Assembly: GCA_012842645.1 (NCBI GenBank)
Contig: DUSJ01000237.1
Span: 1 to 14,749, forward strand
Source of the DNA: Clostridiaceae bacterium
GTDB lineage: Bacteria; Bacillota; Clostridia; DSM-8532
DNA: 14,749 nucleotides
Reading direction: 5' to 3'
Positions 7,211 through 14,589 of the stretch are shown piece by piece. The translations under genes were made by a program, and so were the position numbers. The notes below the pieces were generated by a model that was given only the letters and a program-made list of their open reading frames with translations, ran no database searches and was not told where the DNA came from. Position 1 is the first letter of the stretch, and every line of letters starts with the position of its first letter.

Positions 7211-8293
7211 CTACCTTTTCATCCTCGGGTCAAACGCGTCCCTGAGACCGTCACCGATAAAACTGAAACCTAATACTGTAACAACGATAAGGATACCTGC
7301 CGGAACCCACATATTCGGATAGTTGGCCAGGATGTCCTGTCCTTTTGCCGGATCGGCCAGTGCGATCATTGAACCCCATGCCGCCCTCGGGAAGGGAACC
7401 CCTATTCCAAGGAATGACAGGGTGGATTCGTAAAGAATTACGCCGCCAAGACCCAGGGTCGCTGTTACGATCAATTGAGGCATGGTATTGGGTATAAGAT
7501 GCCTGAATATTTTATGGAGAGAGCTGATACCGGTGGTGGTAGCCGCCATCATATATTCCTGTTCTCTCAGCATGAGGATCTGTCCTCTTACGATTCGTGC
7601 AACGCCTGTCCATCCCAGCAGGGTAATAAAAGCCATCAGGTAGTAAATCCTGTGTTCCGGAGGAATCGCTTCAATGGAACTTATCGTTGCGGACAGAACA
7701 AGCAATATGGGCAGCGTCGGCAGAGACGAGAAAATGTCCACAAGCCTCATGATCAGCAGGTCCACCCAATCACCGAAATAACCGGCCAATCCGCCCATTA
7801 TAATTCCAATAAATGTTTCCAGGAATATTACTATAAATGATATCACGAGCGATATACGTCCACCGTACATCAATCGCGTGAATATATCAAAACCAGACGT
7901 ATCCGTCCCGAGCCAGTGGTCCTTTGAGGGCGGAGCCTTGAAAGTTATTACCGTCTGAGATTTGTCATAATAAGTGTATTTCATGCCGTCAGGTCCTGTA
8001 AAATCGGCAGTGGTAAACATATCGGAAACTCTTTCAATCTTGAATACCTGATTCTCTTTGTATCCCCAGGTAGCATCAACGATCAATGGCCCGACAAAGG
8101 AGAAAAGGAAAACGAAGATAATCATAATCAGTCCGGCAACGGAGAGCCTGCTCTTGAAGAACCGCTTTGCCACCATTCGCCCGGGAGAAATAACCCTGAA
8201 ATTATGTTCCAGTTCCAATTCAATGTTATTATTGCCATTATTACCATTAACGTTTGATTCCGTAATTTTTTCTTTTTCTGTCGTCATCATCAT
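7211..8293 (-). CDS. oppC: Oligopeptide/dipeptide-type ABC transporter permease (OppC/DppC-like)
   Basis: A 360-residue inner-membrane permease. After an Asn-rich cytoplasmic tail (NGNNGNNN) comes the OppC-type N-terminal segment (FKSRLSVAGLIMIIFVFLFSF), then an external loop of about 70 residues, and the binding-protein-dependent permease domain with its EAA-type coupling loop (MMAATTTGISSLHKIFRHLIPN) and the ESTLSFLGIGVP motif typical of DppC. The C-terminus GDGLRDAFDPRMKR is the family's usual ending. Three ATG codons stand in a row at 8293, 8290 and 8287; the first is used here. A longer frame to 8329 would overlap oppB and has no better ribosome site. The start is 10 nt after the oppB stop. 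The peptide label comes from the family; some relatives carry oligosaccharides or nickel. Confidence 0.92.
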   Translation of the reverse strand: MMMTTEKEKITESNVNGNNGNNNIELELEHNFRVISPGRMVAKRFFKSRLSVAGLIMIIFVFLFSFVGPLIVDATWGYKENQVFKIERVSDMFTTADFTGPDGMKYTYYDKSQTVITFKAPPSKDHWLGTDTSGFDIFTRLMYGGRISLVISFIVIFLETFIGIIMGGLAGYFGDWVDLLIMRLVDIFSSLPTLPILLVLSATISSIEAIPPEHRIYYLMAFITLLGWTGVARIVRGQILMLREQEYMMAATTTGISSLHKIFRHLIPNTMPQLIVTATLGLGGVILYESTLSFLGIGVPFPRAAWGSMIALADPAKGQDILANYPNMWVPAGILIVVTVLGFSFIGDGLRDAFDPRMKR

Positions 8294-8303
8294 CAATCCA
8301 CTT

Positions 8304-9302
8304 CTAAGATAATTTGACACGTGGGTCAACCACCATGTACATTAAGTCGGAAATCAGCATGCCTAAAACTGTCAGAACGGCAAGGAACATGTTATACCCC
8401 ATGATAAACGGGATGTCGCCCTGAAGAGTCGCTCTTAGCGCCATATATCCTATGCCTGGAATCGCAAAGACCGTTTCGGTTATCATTGCTCCTCCGAAAA
8501 GGCCCGGGATCATTCCTGACAGGGTCGTTACAAGGGGTATCATTGTATTCCTGAAGGCATGCTTGTAGGTAACAGTCTTCTCAGACAGACCTTTTGCGCG
8601 TGCTGTCCTGATATAATCGGAGTTTAATACCTCAAGCATATTGGTTCGTGTAAACTTCATTATATAGCCGGCATTCAGCAGAGTCAGTACCGTGATTGGC
8701 AAGACCAGGTGCCATGCCTTGTCCAGGAAAATCTGGATATATGCATTCTTATCAAATATTTTCGTAGCCGTTGTCAATCCCTGGAGCGGAAAGATCCTAA
8801 GCTTGATCGCAAACACATTCAAAAGCAATGCCGAAAGGAAGAATGACGGCAATGCGGTGCCCATCATGGCAAATACCGAAACTGTATAGTCATATGCGCT
8901 GTATTGGTTGACCGAAGCCTTGATTCCCATTGGGATACCTATGGCTATCTCGAGGATATATGAAATAAACGCTATCATAAAGGACAGCCAGATATACTCC
9001 GAAAGCACCTTGGTGACAGGTTTCTGGTATAGGAATGAAAACCCTAAATCTCCTGACAATGCACTTTTAAGCCAGGAAAAATAACTTTTCATGATGCCTC
9101 CAAAGCTTTTATCGGCAAGGCCATAAAGCTCTTTCAGACGCATTACGTCATCCATGGTCATGGCACCGCTTTGGAGAGCGGCAGCTGTCTGGGTGTCAAT
9201 AAAGTCTGCCGGCATAAGCATTGAAAGCATATAAATCAATATTGATGCACCTATCAATATTATGAATGCAAGTCCTAATCTTTTTAAAATGTATTTTAAC
9301 AT
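8304..9302 (-). CDS. oppB: Oligopeptide/dipeptide-type ABC transporter permease (OppB/DppB-like)
   Basis: A 332-residue membrane protein, standard for OppB. The N-terminus MLKYILKRLGLAFIILIGAS is the family's first membrane helix. An extracytoplasmic segment with MTMDDVMRLKELYGLADK follows, then several membrane helices and the EAA coupling loop (IRTARAKGLSEKTVTYKHAF) that contacts the ATPase, with the GGAMITETVFAIPGIG motif near the end. The ATG at 9302 has a modest AGGGG 6 nt upstream. The gene lies 91 nt after the binding-protein gene, with a strong stem-loop in the gap, and just before oppC. With OppC it forms the transmembrane channel. Confidence 0.93.
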   Translation of the reverse strand: MLKYILKRLGLAFIILIGASILIYMLSMLMPADFIDTQTAAALQSGAMTMDDVMRLKELYGLADKSFGGIMKSYFSWLKSALSGDLGFSFLYQKPVTKVLSEYIWLSFMIAFISYILEIAIGIPMGIKASVNQYSAYDYTVSVFAMMGTALPSFFLSALLLNVFAIKLRIFPLQGLTTATKIFDKNAYIQIFLDKAWHLVLPITVLTLLNAGYIMKFTRTNMLEVLNSDYIRTARAKGLSEKTVTYKHAFRNTMIPLVTTLSGMIPGLFGGAMITETVFAIPGIGYMALRATLQGDIPFIMGYNMFLAVLTVLGMLISDLMYMVVDPRVKLS

Positions 9303-9335
9303 ATCAAGCCCCTGTTCCTGTATTTATACAATATT

Positions 9336-9369
9336 GGTACAAGGCTTGGGCGGTCCCAAGCCTTGTACC
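9336..9369 (-). other. Strong intercistronic stem-loop between binding-protein and permease genes
   Basis: A perfect 15-bp inverted repeat (GGTACAAGGCTTGGG at 9336-9350, CCCAAGCCTTGTACC at 9355-9369) with a 4-nt loop. No T-run follows on the minus strand, so it is probably not an ordinary terminator. It lies 24 nt after the binding-protein stop. Such hairpins often protect the 3' end of the upstream message or partly stop transcription, giving more binding protein than permease; that role is inferred. Confidence 0.85.
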
Positions 9370-9393
9370 CAAAAGTTGTCTGTAAATCAATAC

Positions 9394-11856
9394 CTAGTTC
9401 AGCTCGACATTCCAGATGTAAACCAGCGGTGAATGGAACGGAGTTACATCATCGCCGGTCTGGAGTGACGATGTCTTAATAACTTCATGGTTATAAACGA
9501 ACATGTTCTTTCTCTGGTATGTGGGAACCTCAACTGCAAGGCCTGTTGAAAGCTCAAGGGCTCTCTTGTAGATGGTCTTGCGCTCTTCCATATCGAGTGT
9601 CTGACGGCCAGCCATGATCAGCTCGTTCAGTTCCCTCAGCATAGCTTTCTCTTCGTCTGAACCGTTCTGGAAGAGATAGTACAGACCGCTTCTTGCTGCA
9701 GAAGTACCCTGGTTGACTGCAGGATCTGAGTACCAGATCTGGAACATATCAGGATCAACGCCGCCGCCGCCCCAAGCAGCTGCCCATACCTCGAGACCGG
9801 ATTCATATGCAGTGCTCAGCTTAGACAGCAGGTTCGTATCTGTTTCAATATTAACCTTAACACCGATCTTAGCGAGTACTTCCTGAGTATCAAGGAATAT
9901 CGAACCGGCAGGATGTTCTGATGCCTCAGATGGCAGCGTGAACTTGAATGTTACCTGCTGACCGGCCTTGGGATGTCCGTCAGGATAGGTCATTATGTTC
10001 TTCGCTGCGTCATATTTGTAGCCGGCTTCGAGGAACAGTTTCTTGGAGGTTTCGCCTGTTCCGTCGTAGGGATAAAGGGGCTCGGGATTATCGGGATATG
10101 CCCACAGGATCTTGGTCATTGTCCTGTAGTTGACTGTTGCAAGCTCCTGGTAGTAGTTGTCAACAGCAAGCTGAGGATTGATTGCATGAGCTATAGCCTG
10201 TCTTACCTTGAACTCAGGTATAGCCTGGCCCTGGATACCAATATAACCATAACCGTCATTGTCAACGAGTATATATTTAACCTTCGCATAGTCTCCGGTA
10301 CCGGCTGTAATGTTGTTGATTATAGTCATTGAAGCCGACGGGTTGGAGTAATGTACTGTACCGGTCAGTACGGCATCAAGTTCTGAACCTGAAGTTACTT
10401 CCTGGTAACGTACGGTCTTTATTTTCGGCGAACCAAGGAGGAAGCTGTCGTTTGCTGTAAATGTAACAACGTTATCCTTGTATTCCTCGAATACATAGGG
10501 GCCTGCTCCCATGGGCTTGTTGTTCTTGGTCTTCAGGTGATCCATGAACTCTTTCTTGCCTATGTCAACGCCATATTCATTAAGTGTCCCGGTATATCCT
10601 TCAGTATAGTAATGGAAGGGAACTACGGGAACCTGGAATTTGAAGATAGCCGTCGGATCAACGCCGTCGAGTACGACCTTGATATATTCCCTTTCAACGC
10701 CGTCATCACAAACCATCTTACCGTATGTGATACCGCTTATGCTGTTAACGCCACCGGCAACGCGGCCTTCCTTTTCAATATATATATCCCTGATATAATC
10801 CTGAATGGTGAGATCACCGGCTTTTTCATAGTTGATACCGGTGTCGCTCAGGTCATATCCGTAAGCATCAAGGATATTCTTCCAGTAAATATTAGCGTCT
10901 ACAGTATCTTTTGAAAGATCATAGGTATTGCCCATGGAATCGATAAACTTACCTGAATCGTCGAGTTCACCGAATCCCCACATTACCATACCGAATGCAG
11001 CCTGCATAGAAGGACTTGCAGCAACCTGGTCAGGGGTATATGGTGCAAAATACTTTTCTATGTAGCTCTTATAGTTATTATTTACATAATCGATGATTTC
11101 CTGTGCGAATTTGGCACCGGCTTCATCAAGATAACTCCAGAACTTCTCCTGTTTATCCATGGTAACGCCATTTGCAGGATTGATAACCATTTTACCATCG
11201 TCGCCATTCGTAATACCTGCTTCGATGATAGCATCGACCATCTTCAGGACATCAGCGCTGGTCTGGAGACGATATTCGCTCAATCCCTGGATCTTCATTG
11301 TATAGAAGGTAGACGAACCATCATACATGGGATCTGACAGTACGTACATAGAGAAAAGTACGTCTTTAACTGTAATAGGCTTGCCATCGCTGAAAGTCAG
11401 GCCGTTTTTCAGTATGAAGGTATAAGTTGATGTAGAGTTGTCAGATGCCACGTCAACCTTGTAGTCGAAAGCATAGCTGGCAACATCAACACCCGCTGTC
11501 ATTTCACCCTTCTTGTTGGGGAACATAAGGTAGAGCTGGGTCAGGTCAACAATATCGCCATCATAAGCTGATGTGTAGAAGAACGGGCTGAACTTGCCGT
11601 CAAGAGTGTTTGTGGCGATAACGAGAGGCATCGTCGCATTGTTGCCTGTTCTTGGGGTAACTGTTGCGTCATATCTGTTTGCCGGAACATCAGGTTTTAC
11701 TTCTGCAGGACCCGTTGTCTGGCTCGGACCTGGAGTCGCACTTGTGCCCGGAGAAGGAGATCCGTCTCCGCTGTTGCGATTTCCGCATGCCACCAGCGAT
11801 AAAACAAATACTAACGCCAGCAGCGCTGCAAGCATCCTTTTGATTCTGAGCTTCAT
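9394..11856 (-). CDS. Large extracellular solute-binding lipoprotein, family 5 (OppA/DppA-like)
   Basis: An 820-residue lipoprotein, far longer than the usual 500-600. The signal sequence ends in lipobox LVAC with Cys24, and a Ser/Pro/Thr/Gly-rich linker (25-55) tethers the protein above the membrane. Family-5 landmarks are TYTFILKNGLTFSDGKPITVKDVLFS (147-169 region), then PMGAGPYVFEEY, VRQAIAHAINP and the C-terminal EVWAAAWGGGGVDPD. Between about residues 197 and 367 lies an extra segment, rich in Tyr, Asp and Asn, with no clear counterpart in the standard fold. The ATG at 11856 has AGGAGG 7 nt upstream; an in-frame extension to 11928 precedes the signal peptide and is rejected. It is the first gene of the operon. 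It should capture peptides or possibly oligosaccharides for the OppBCDF system; the ligand is not predictable. Confidence 0.92.
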   Translation of the reverse strand: MKLRIKRMLAALLALVFVLSLVACGNRNSGDGSPSPGTSATPGPSQTTGPAEVKPDVPANRYDATVTPRTGNNATMPLVIATNTLDGKFSPFFYTSAYDGDIVDLTQLYLMFPNKKGEMTAGVDVASYAFDYKVDVASDNSTSTYTFILKNGLTFSDGKPITVKDVLFSMYVLSDPMYDGSSTFYTMKIQGLSEYRLQTSADVLKMVDAIIEAGITNGDDGKMVINPANGVTMDKQEKFWSYLDEAGAKFAQEIIDYVNNNYKSYIEKYFAPYTPDQVAASPSMQAAFGMVMWGFGELDDSGKFIDSMGNTYDLSKDTVDANIYWKNILDAYGYDLSDTGINYEKAGDLTIQDYIRDIYIEKEGRVAGGVNSISGITYGKMVCDDGVEREYIKVVLDGVDPTAIFKFQVPVVPFHYYTEGYTGTLNEYGVDIGKKEFMDHLKTKNNKPMGAGPYVFEEYKDNVVTFTANDSFLLGSPKIKTVRYQEVTSGSELDAVLTGTVHYSNPSASMTIINNITAGTGDYAKVKYILVDNDGYGYIGIQGQAIPEFKVRQAIAHAINPQLAVDNYYQELATVNYRTMTKILWAYPDNPEPLYPYDGTGETSKKLFLEAGYKYDAAKNIMTYPDGHPKAGQQVTFKFTLPSEASEHPAGSIFLDTQEVLAKIGVKVNIETDTNLLSKLSTAYESGLEVWAAAWGGGGVDPDMFQIWYSDPAVNQGTSAARSGLYYLFQNGSDEEKAMLRELNELIMAGRQTLDMEERKTIYKRALELSTGLAVEVPTYQRKNMFVYNHEVIKTSSLQTGDDVTPFHSPLVYIWNVELN

Positions 11857-11919
11857 AATCAATCCTCCTATATTTTTTCTCTTTTTTATAATTACAATGC
11901 GCAGCGGTGTCTCAGCAAC

Positions 11920-11934
11920 CGTACACATCGTACA
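11920..11934. repeat. Short direct repeat in the leader of the binding-protein gene
   Basis: CGTACA occurs twice with a 3-bp spacer (11920-11925 and 11929-11934), 22 nt or more downstream of the predicted start of transcription. It could be a regulator site, but the form matches no operator that I recognise, and a chance occurrence is possible. Confidence 0.35.
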
Positions 11935-11962
11935 TTATAGTCTTTCTTGTAGAGCTTTTTTA

Positions 11963-11991
11963 ATTATATATCATTTCAGGCAAATATCCAA
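11963..11991 (-). promoter_or_regulatory. Probable sigma-A promoter of the transporter operon
   Basis: On the minus strand TTGGAT (11991-11986) and a perfect TATAAT (11968-11963) are 17 nt apart. The -35 box matches the consensus only in its first three bases, so activation or modest strength is possible. The predicted start near 11956 gives a leader of about 100 nt. A second TATAAT at 11939-11934 lacks a -35 box. Confidence 0.65.
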
Positions 11992-12027
11992 TACACAATC
12001 TTATGGTTTTTGCTGGAATTATCTACT

Positions 12028-12077
12028 GGTTTATACTAAGTTTTTACATGCAAAATGCAGGATAGTATTTAAAAACC
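12028..12077. repeat. Imperfect inverted repeat in the divergent intergenic region
   Basis: GGTTTATACTA (12028-12038) and TAGTATTTAAAAACC (12063-12077) can pair with a bulge. It lies between the two divergent promoters and upstream of both -35 boxes. The 312-nt gap 11857-12168 otherwise holds the two promoters, the direct repeat, the LexA box and the two ribosome sites. It may be a regulator site or simply AT-rich chance symmetry. Confidence 0.35.
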
Positions 12078-12105
12078 TTCATTTCAGCTATTTGGTCCCC
12101 GAATA

Positions 12106-12134
12106 TTGACCCTTTGAAAATTATAAAGTAAACT
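12106..12134 (+). promoter_or_regulatory. Probable sigma-A promoter of the nuclease-helicase gene
   Basis: TTGACC (12106-12111) and TAAACT (12129-12134) are separated by 17 nt. The predicted transcription start near 12141 falls on the LexA palindrome, the classical arrangement for an SOS-repressed promoter. Confidence 0.7.
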
Positions 12135-12140
12135 GTTTGT

Positions 12141-12152
12141 GAACATATGTTC
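12141..12152. promoter_or_regulatory. LexA (DinR) SOS box
   Basis: GAACATATGTTC is a perfect 12-bp palindrome and fits the Gram-positive LexA consensus (CGAAC-RNRY-GTTCG core GAAC-N4-GTTC) except for the outermost C/G pair. It overlaps the predicted start of transcription, 4 nt before the AGGAG ribosome site, in front of a DNA-repair-type helicase. Motif, position and gene function all agree. Confidence 0.85.
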
Positions 12153-12168
12153 TTTCAGGAGAATGGCT

Positions 12169-14589
12169 TTGACTGAATCAATTAAAAATAATAATTTCAT
12201 GGAAAATAATAACAGCGATCTTCCCGTATTCAAGGTATCGGTAAGGAGCCTTGTCGCTTTTTCGGTAAAGGACGATTCACCCTGGAGCTTTACTTCGTAC
12301 AGGTTTGCCTATGAAGGCACCCTCGCCCATTCAAAGCTCCAGGCTGTCAATCGTGATGCCGGGAATTACTCTTCCGAGGTATATCTTTCATGGTCATTCG
12401 AAACAGCAGACTGTATTTTGGATGTCAGCGGAAGGGCAGATGGCGTGTGGAATAATGATGACGGCAGGGTAATTGTCGAGGAAATCAAGACATCGGCGAC
12501 ACCGCTTTCCGAAATCGATGAAAATATCAGCGACGCCCACTGGGCCCAGGGAAAATGCTATGCTTACTTATTGGCCCTGTCCCGTGACTTGAAGAAAATT
12601 ACCGTCAGGCTTACCTATTACGACATGGAAAAAGATCAATCGAAGTCTTTTGACCGGGAATTCACAAGGGACAGGCTCAGCCGTTTCTTCAGAACGCTTC
12701 TCCATCCCTATGTCAAGTGGTGTATTTCTCAAAGAAACTGGAAGCAAATAAGGGATTTGTCAATCAGCACGCTGAACTTCCCGTTTCCGGATTACCGGAA
12801 AGGCCAGAAGCTGCTGGCTTACAACGCCTACAAATGCATAGAGGACCGTAAAAGGCTTTTTGTCCAGGCGCCCACGGGAACTGGAAAAACCATGGGATTG
12901 CTTTATCCCTCCATAAAATCCCTTGGCGAAGGAAAACTCGACAGGATCTTTTATGCAACAGCCAAGACCACGACTAAGTCGATTGCTGAAAACGCATACA
13001 AGATCATGGCGGACCAGGGTCTGCGCCTGAAGGTGCTTACCCTTACCGCGAAAGAAAAGATGTGCCTTAACGACATCAAGAACTGCACTCCCGATAAATG
13101 TCCGTATATCATGGGATACATGTCCCGCTCCAGGAAAGTTATAAAAAACCTGCTGAAAAAGCACGACTTCATTTCGCGGGATATCATAAGCGCTGCCGGG
13201 GTCAGGAACGTGATCTGCCCTTTTGAGCTCAGCCTGGACCTGGCATTGAGCTGCGATCTTATCATATGCGACTACAACTATATATTCGATCCCCGGGTTT
13301 ACCTGCGCCGTTTCTTCGAGCAGAAGGGACGGGAGGAATACCTTATAATGGCAGACGAAGCCCATAATCTTTTTGACCGCGCAAAAGAAATGTATTCCTC
13401 TGAGCTTAAAGCAAAGGCGATACTGGAGATATCACGAGAAATAAAAAAGGACCTGCCGCACCTGAACAGAAAGATAAGAAAGCTGAGGAAGGCCATCTCC
13501 GATTTTGAAAAGCAGTCCGGGGATCTTGCGAAAGAAGCCGGAGGCATCAGGTACAATGTCCTTGATGACGCTCCTGTCAGCCTTAAAGCTCCCATAGAAG
13601 ATTTCATACTCGAAGCGGAGAGATTGATGATATCCGCAACGGAAGAAAAGCCTTATACTGACAAGCTTCTCACTTTCTTCTTCGATCTCCTCCATTTCAA
13701 GAATATACTGGAGCTTTACTCGAAACAGTACAGGACGCTCCTGACCGGCTTTAAGTCAGGCTTTTCCATCAGACTGCAATGTCTTGACCCCAGTCCGATG
13801 CTAAGCAGGCACCTAAAGGCTGCGAGAGCTGCCATACTGTTCTCCGCCACCCTTTCTCCCCTGTGGTACTTTAAGAGCATCCTGGGAGGGAGGGATGAAG
13901 ATGTCACGCTCAGGCTTCCATCCCCGTTCCCCCGCGAAAACCTGCTCGTCTTTATTGAAGACAGGATTGAAACTCGTTACCGCCAGAGGGCACAATTTGC
14001 CGAGGCAACCGCAAAGGCCATTTACGACTGGACAGTTTCCCATAATGGCAATACCATGGTCTTTTTCCCGTCATACAAATATCTTCTTGACGTGCTGGAG
14101 AAATTCAGGGAGCTGGGCGGCAGTTTTGAAATCCTATGCCAGGACAGGGACATGGATGAACGGGCAAGAGAGGCTTTCCTGAAAGAATTCGATAAATACG
14201 GGGACGCTGACAGGATAGCTTTCTGCGTCATGGGCGGAGCATTCGGCGAGGGCATAGATCTGACCGGTGAAAGGCTGACCAGCGTTATCATCGTGGGGGT
14301 GGGCCTTCCCCAGGTATCGCCCGAGCTTGAAATGACGAGGGATTATTACCAGGAAAAATGCGGCGCCGGGTTTACTTTTGCATACACTTACCCCGGGCTG
14401 AACAAGGTCCTGCAGGCGGCTGGAAGGCTGATCCGGTCTGAAACCGACCGTGGCGCCCTGCTGCTTATCGATTCGAGGTTCGCCACGCCCGAATACATGG
14501 GGCTTCTGCCGCAGGAATGGCAGCCCGTTCCAAGGACGTCGCAGGGGCTGAGCCTTAAAGAATTCGCGGATCATTTCTGGAACAGGTAA
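12169..14589 (+). CDS. SOS-type DNA repair nuclease-helicase: PD-(D/E)XK (Cas4/RecB-like) domain fused to an XPD/DinG-family iron-sulfur helicase
   Basis: An 806-residue protein. Residues 85-135 carry a PD-(D/E)XK nuclease core: Asp91 in GRADG, Glu105 and Lys107 in EEIK, and QGKCYAY at 127-133. The helicase part (about 220-800) is superfamily 2, Rad3/XPD type: Walker A QAPTGTGKT (233-241), DEAH box (396-399), four Cys (299, 306, 311, 350) placed between motif I and the DEAH box as in 4Fe-4S XPD/DinG helicases, and motif VI QAAGRLIR (749-756). It should unwind DNA 5'-3' and may cut or trim it. The start chosen is TTG at 12169, 7 nt after AGGAG; ATG 12163 is 1 nt from that site, and GTG 12139 lies at the transcription start within the SOS box region. 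Divergent from the transporter operon. Confidence 0.9.
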   Translation: MTESIKNNNFMENNNSDLPVFKVSVRSLVAFSVKDDSPWSFTSYRFAYEGTLAHSKLQAVNRDAGNYSSEVYLSWSFETADCILDVSGRADGVWNNDDGRVIVEEIKTSATPLSEIDENISDAHWAQGKCYAYLLALSRDLKKITVRLTYYDMEKDQSKSFDREFTRDRLSRFFRTLLHPYVKWCISQRNWKQIRDLSISTLNFPFPDYRKGQKLLAYNAYKCIEDRKRLFVQAPTGTGKTMGLLYPSIKSLGEGKLDRIFYATAKTTTKSIAENAYKIMADQGLRLKVLTLTAKEKMCLNDIKNCTPDKCPYIMGYMSRSRKVIKNLLKKHDFISRDIISAAGVRNVICPFELSLDLALSCDLIICDYNYIFDPRVYLRRFFEQKGREEYLIMADEAHNLFDRAKEMYSSELKAKAILEISREIKKDLPHLNRKIRKLRKAISDFEKQSGDLAKEAGGIRYNVLDDAPVSLKAPIEDFILEAERLMISATEEKPYTDKLLTFFFDLLHFKNILELYSKQYRTLLTGFKSGFSIRLQCLDPSPMLSRHLKAARAAILFSATLSPLWYFKSILGGRDEDVTLRLPSPFPRENLLVFIEDRIETRYRQRAQFAEATAKAIYDWTVSHNGNTMVFFPSYKYLLDVLEKFRELGGSFEILCQDRDMDERAREAFLKEFDKYGDADRIAFCVMGGAFGEGIDLTGERLTSVIIVGVGLPQVSPELEMTRDYYQEKCGAGFTFAYTYPGLNKVLQAAGRLIRSETDRGALLLIDSRFATPEYMGLLPQEWQPVPRTSQGLSLKEFADHFWNR

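Noticed and set aside
9336..9369. Intercistronic hairpin as a full terminator
   Set aside because: No T-run follows on either strand, and the downstream permease genes have no visible promoter of their own, so complete termination is unlikely.
4998..11856. Assignment of the transporter to nickel or to a defined sugar
   Set aside because: No ligand-specific motif was seen; the neighbouring arabinose genes are in a separate transcript, so they do not define the substrate.
11857..11928. N-terminal extension of the binding protein
   Set aside because: The extension precedes a complete lipoprotein signal peptide whose ATG has AGGAGG at 7 nt.
11934..11939. Second TATAAT upstream of the binding-protein gene
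   Set aside because: The sequence 17 nt upstream is A-rich without a -35 match, while the TATAAT at 11963-11968 has TTGGAT at 17 nt. It could still serve as a minor start.
12760..13365. Minus-strand frame of 201 codons
   Set aside because: It is antisense to the helicase region that contains Walker A, the iron-sulfur Cys and the approach to the DEAH box; no ribosome site or family resemblance.
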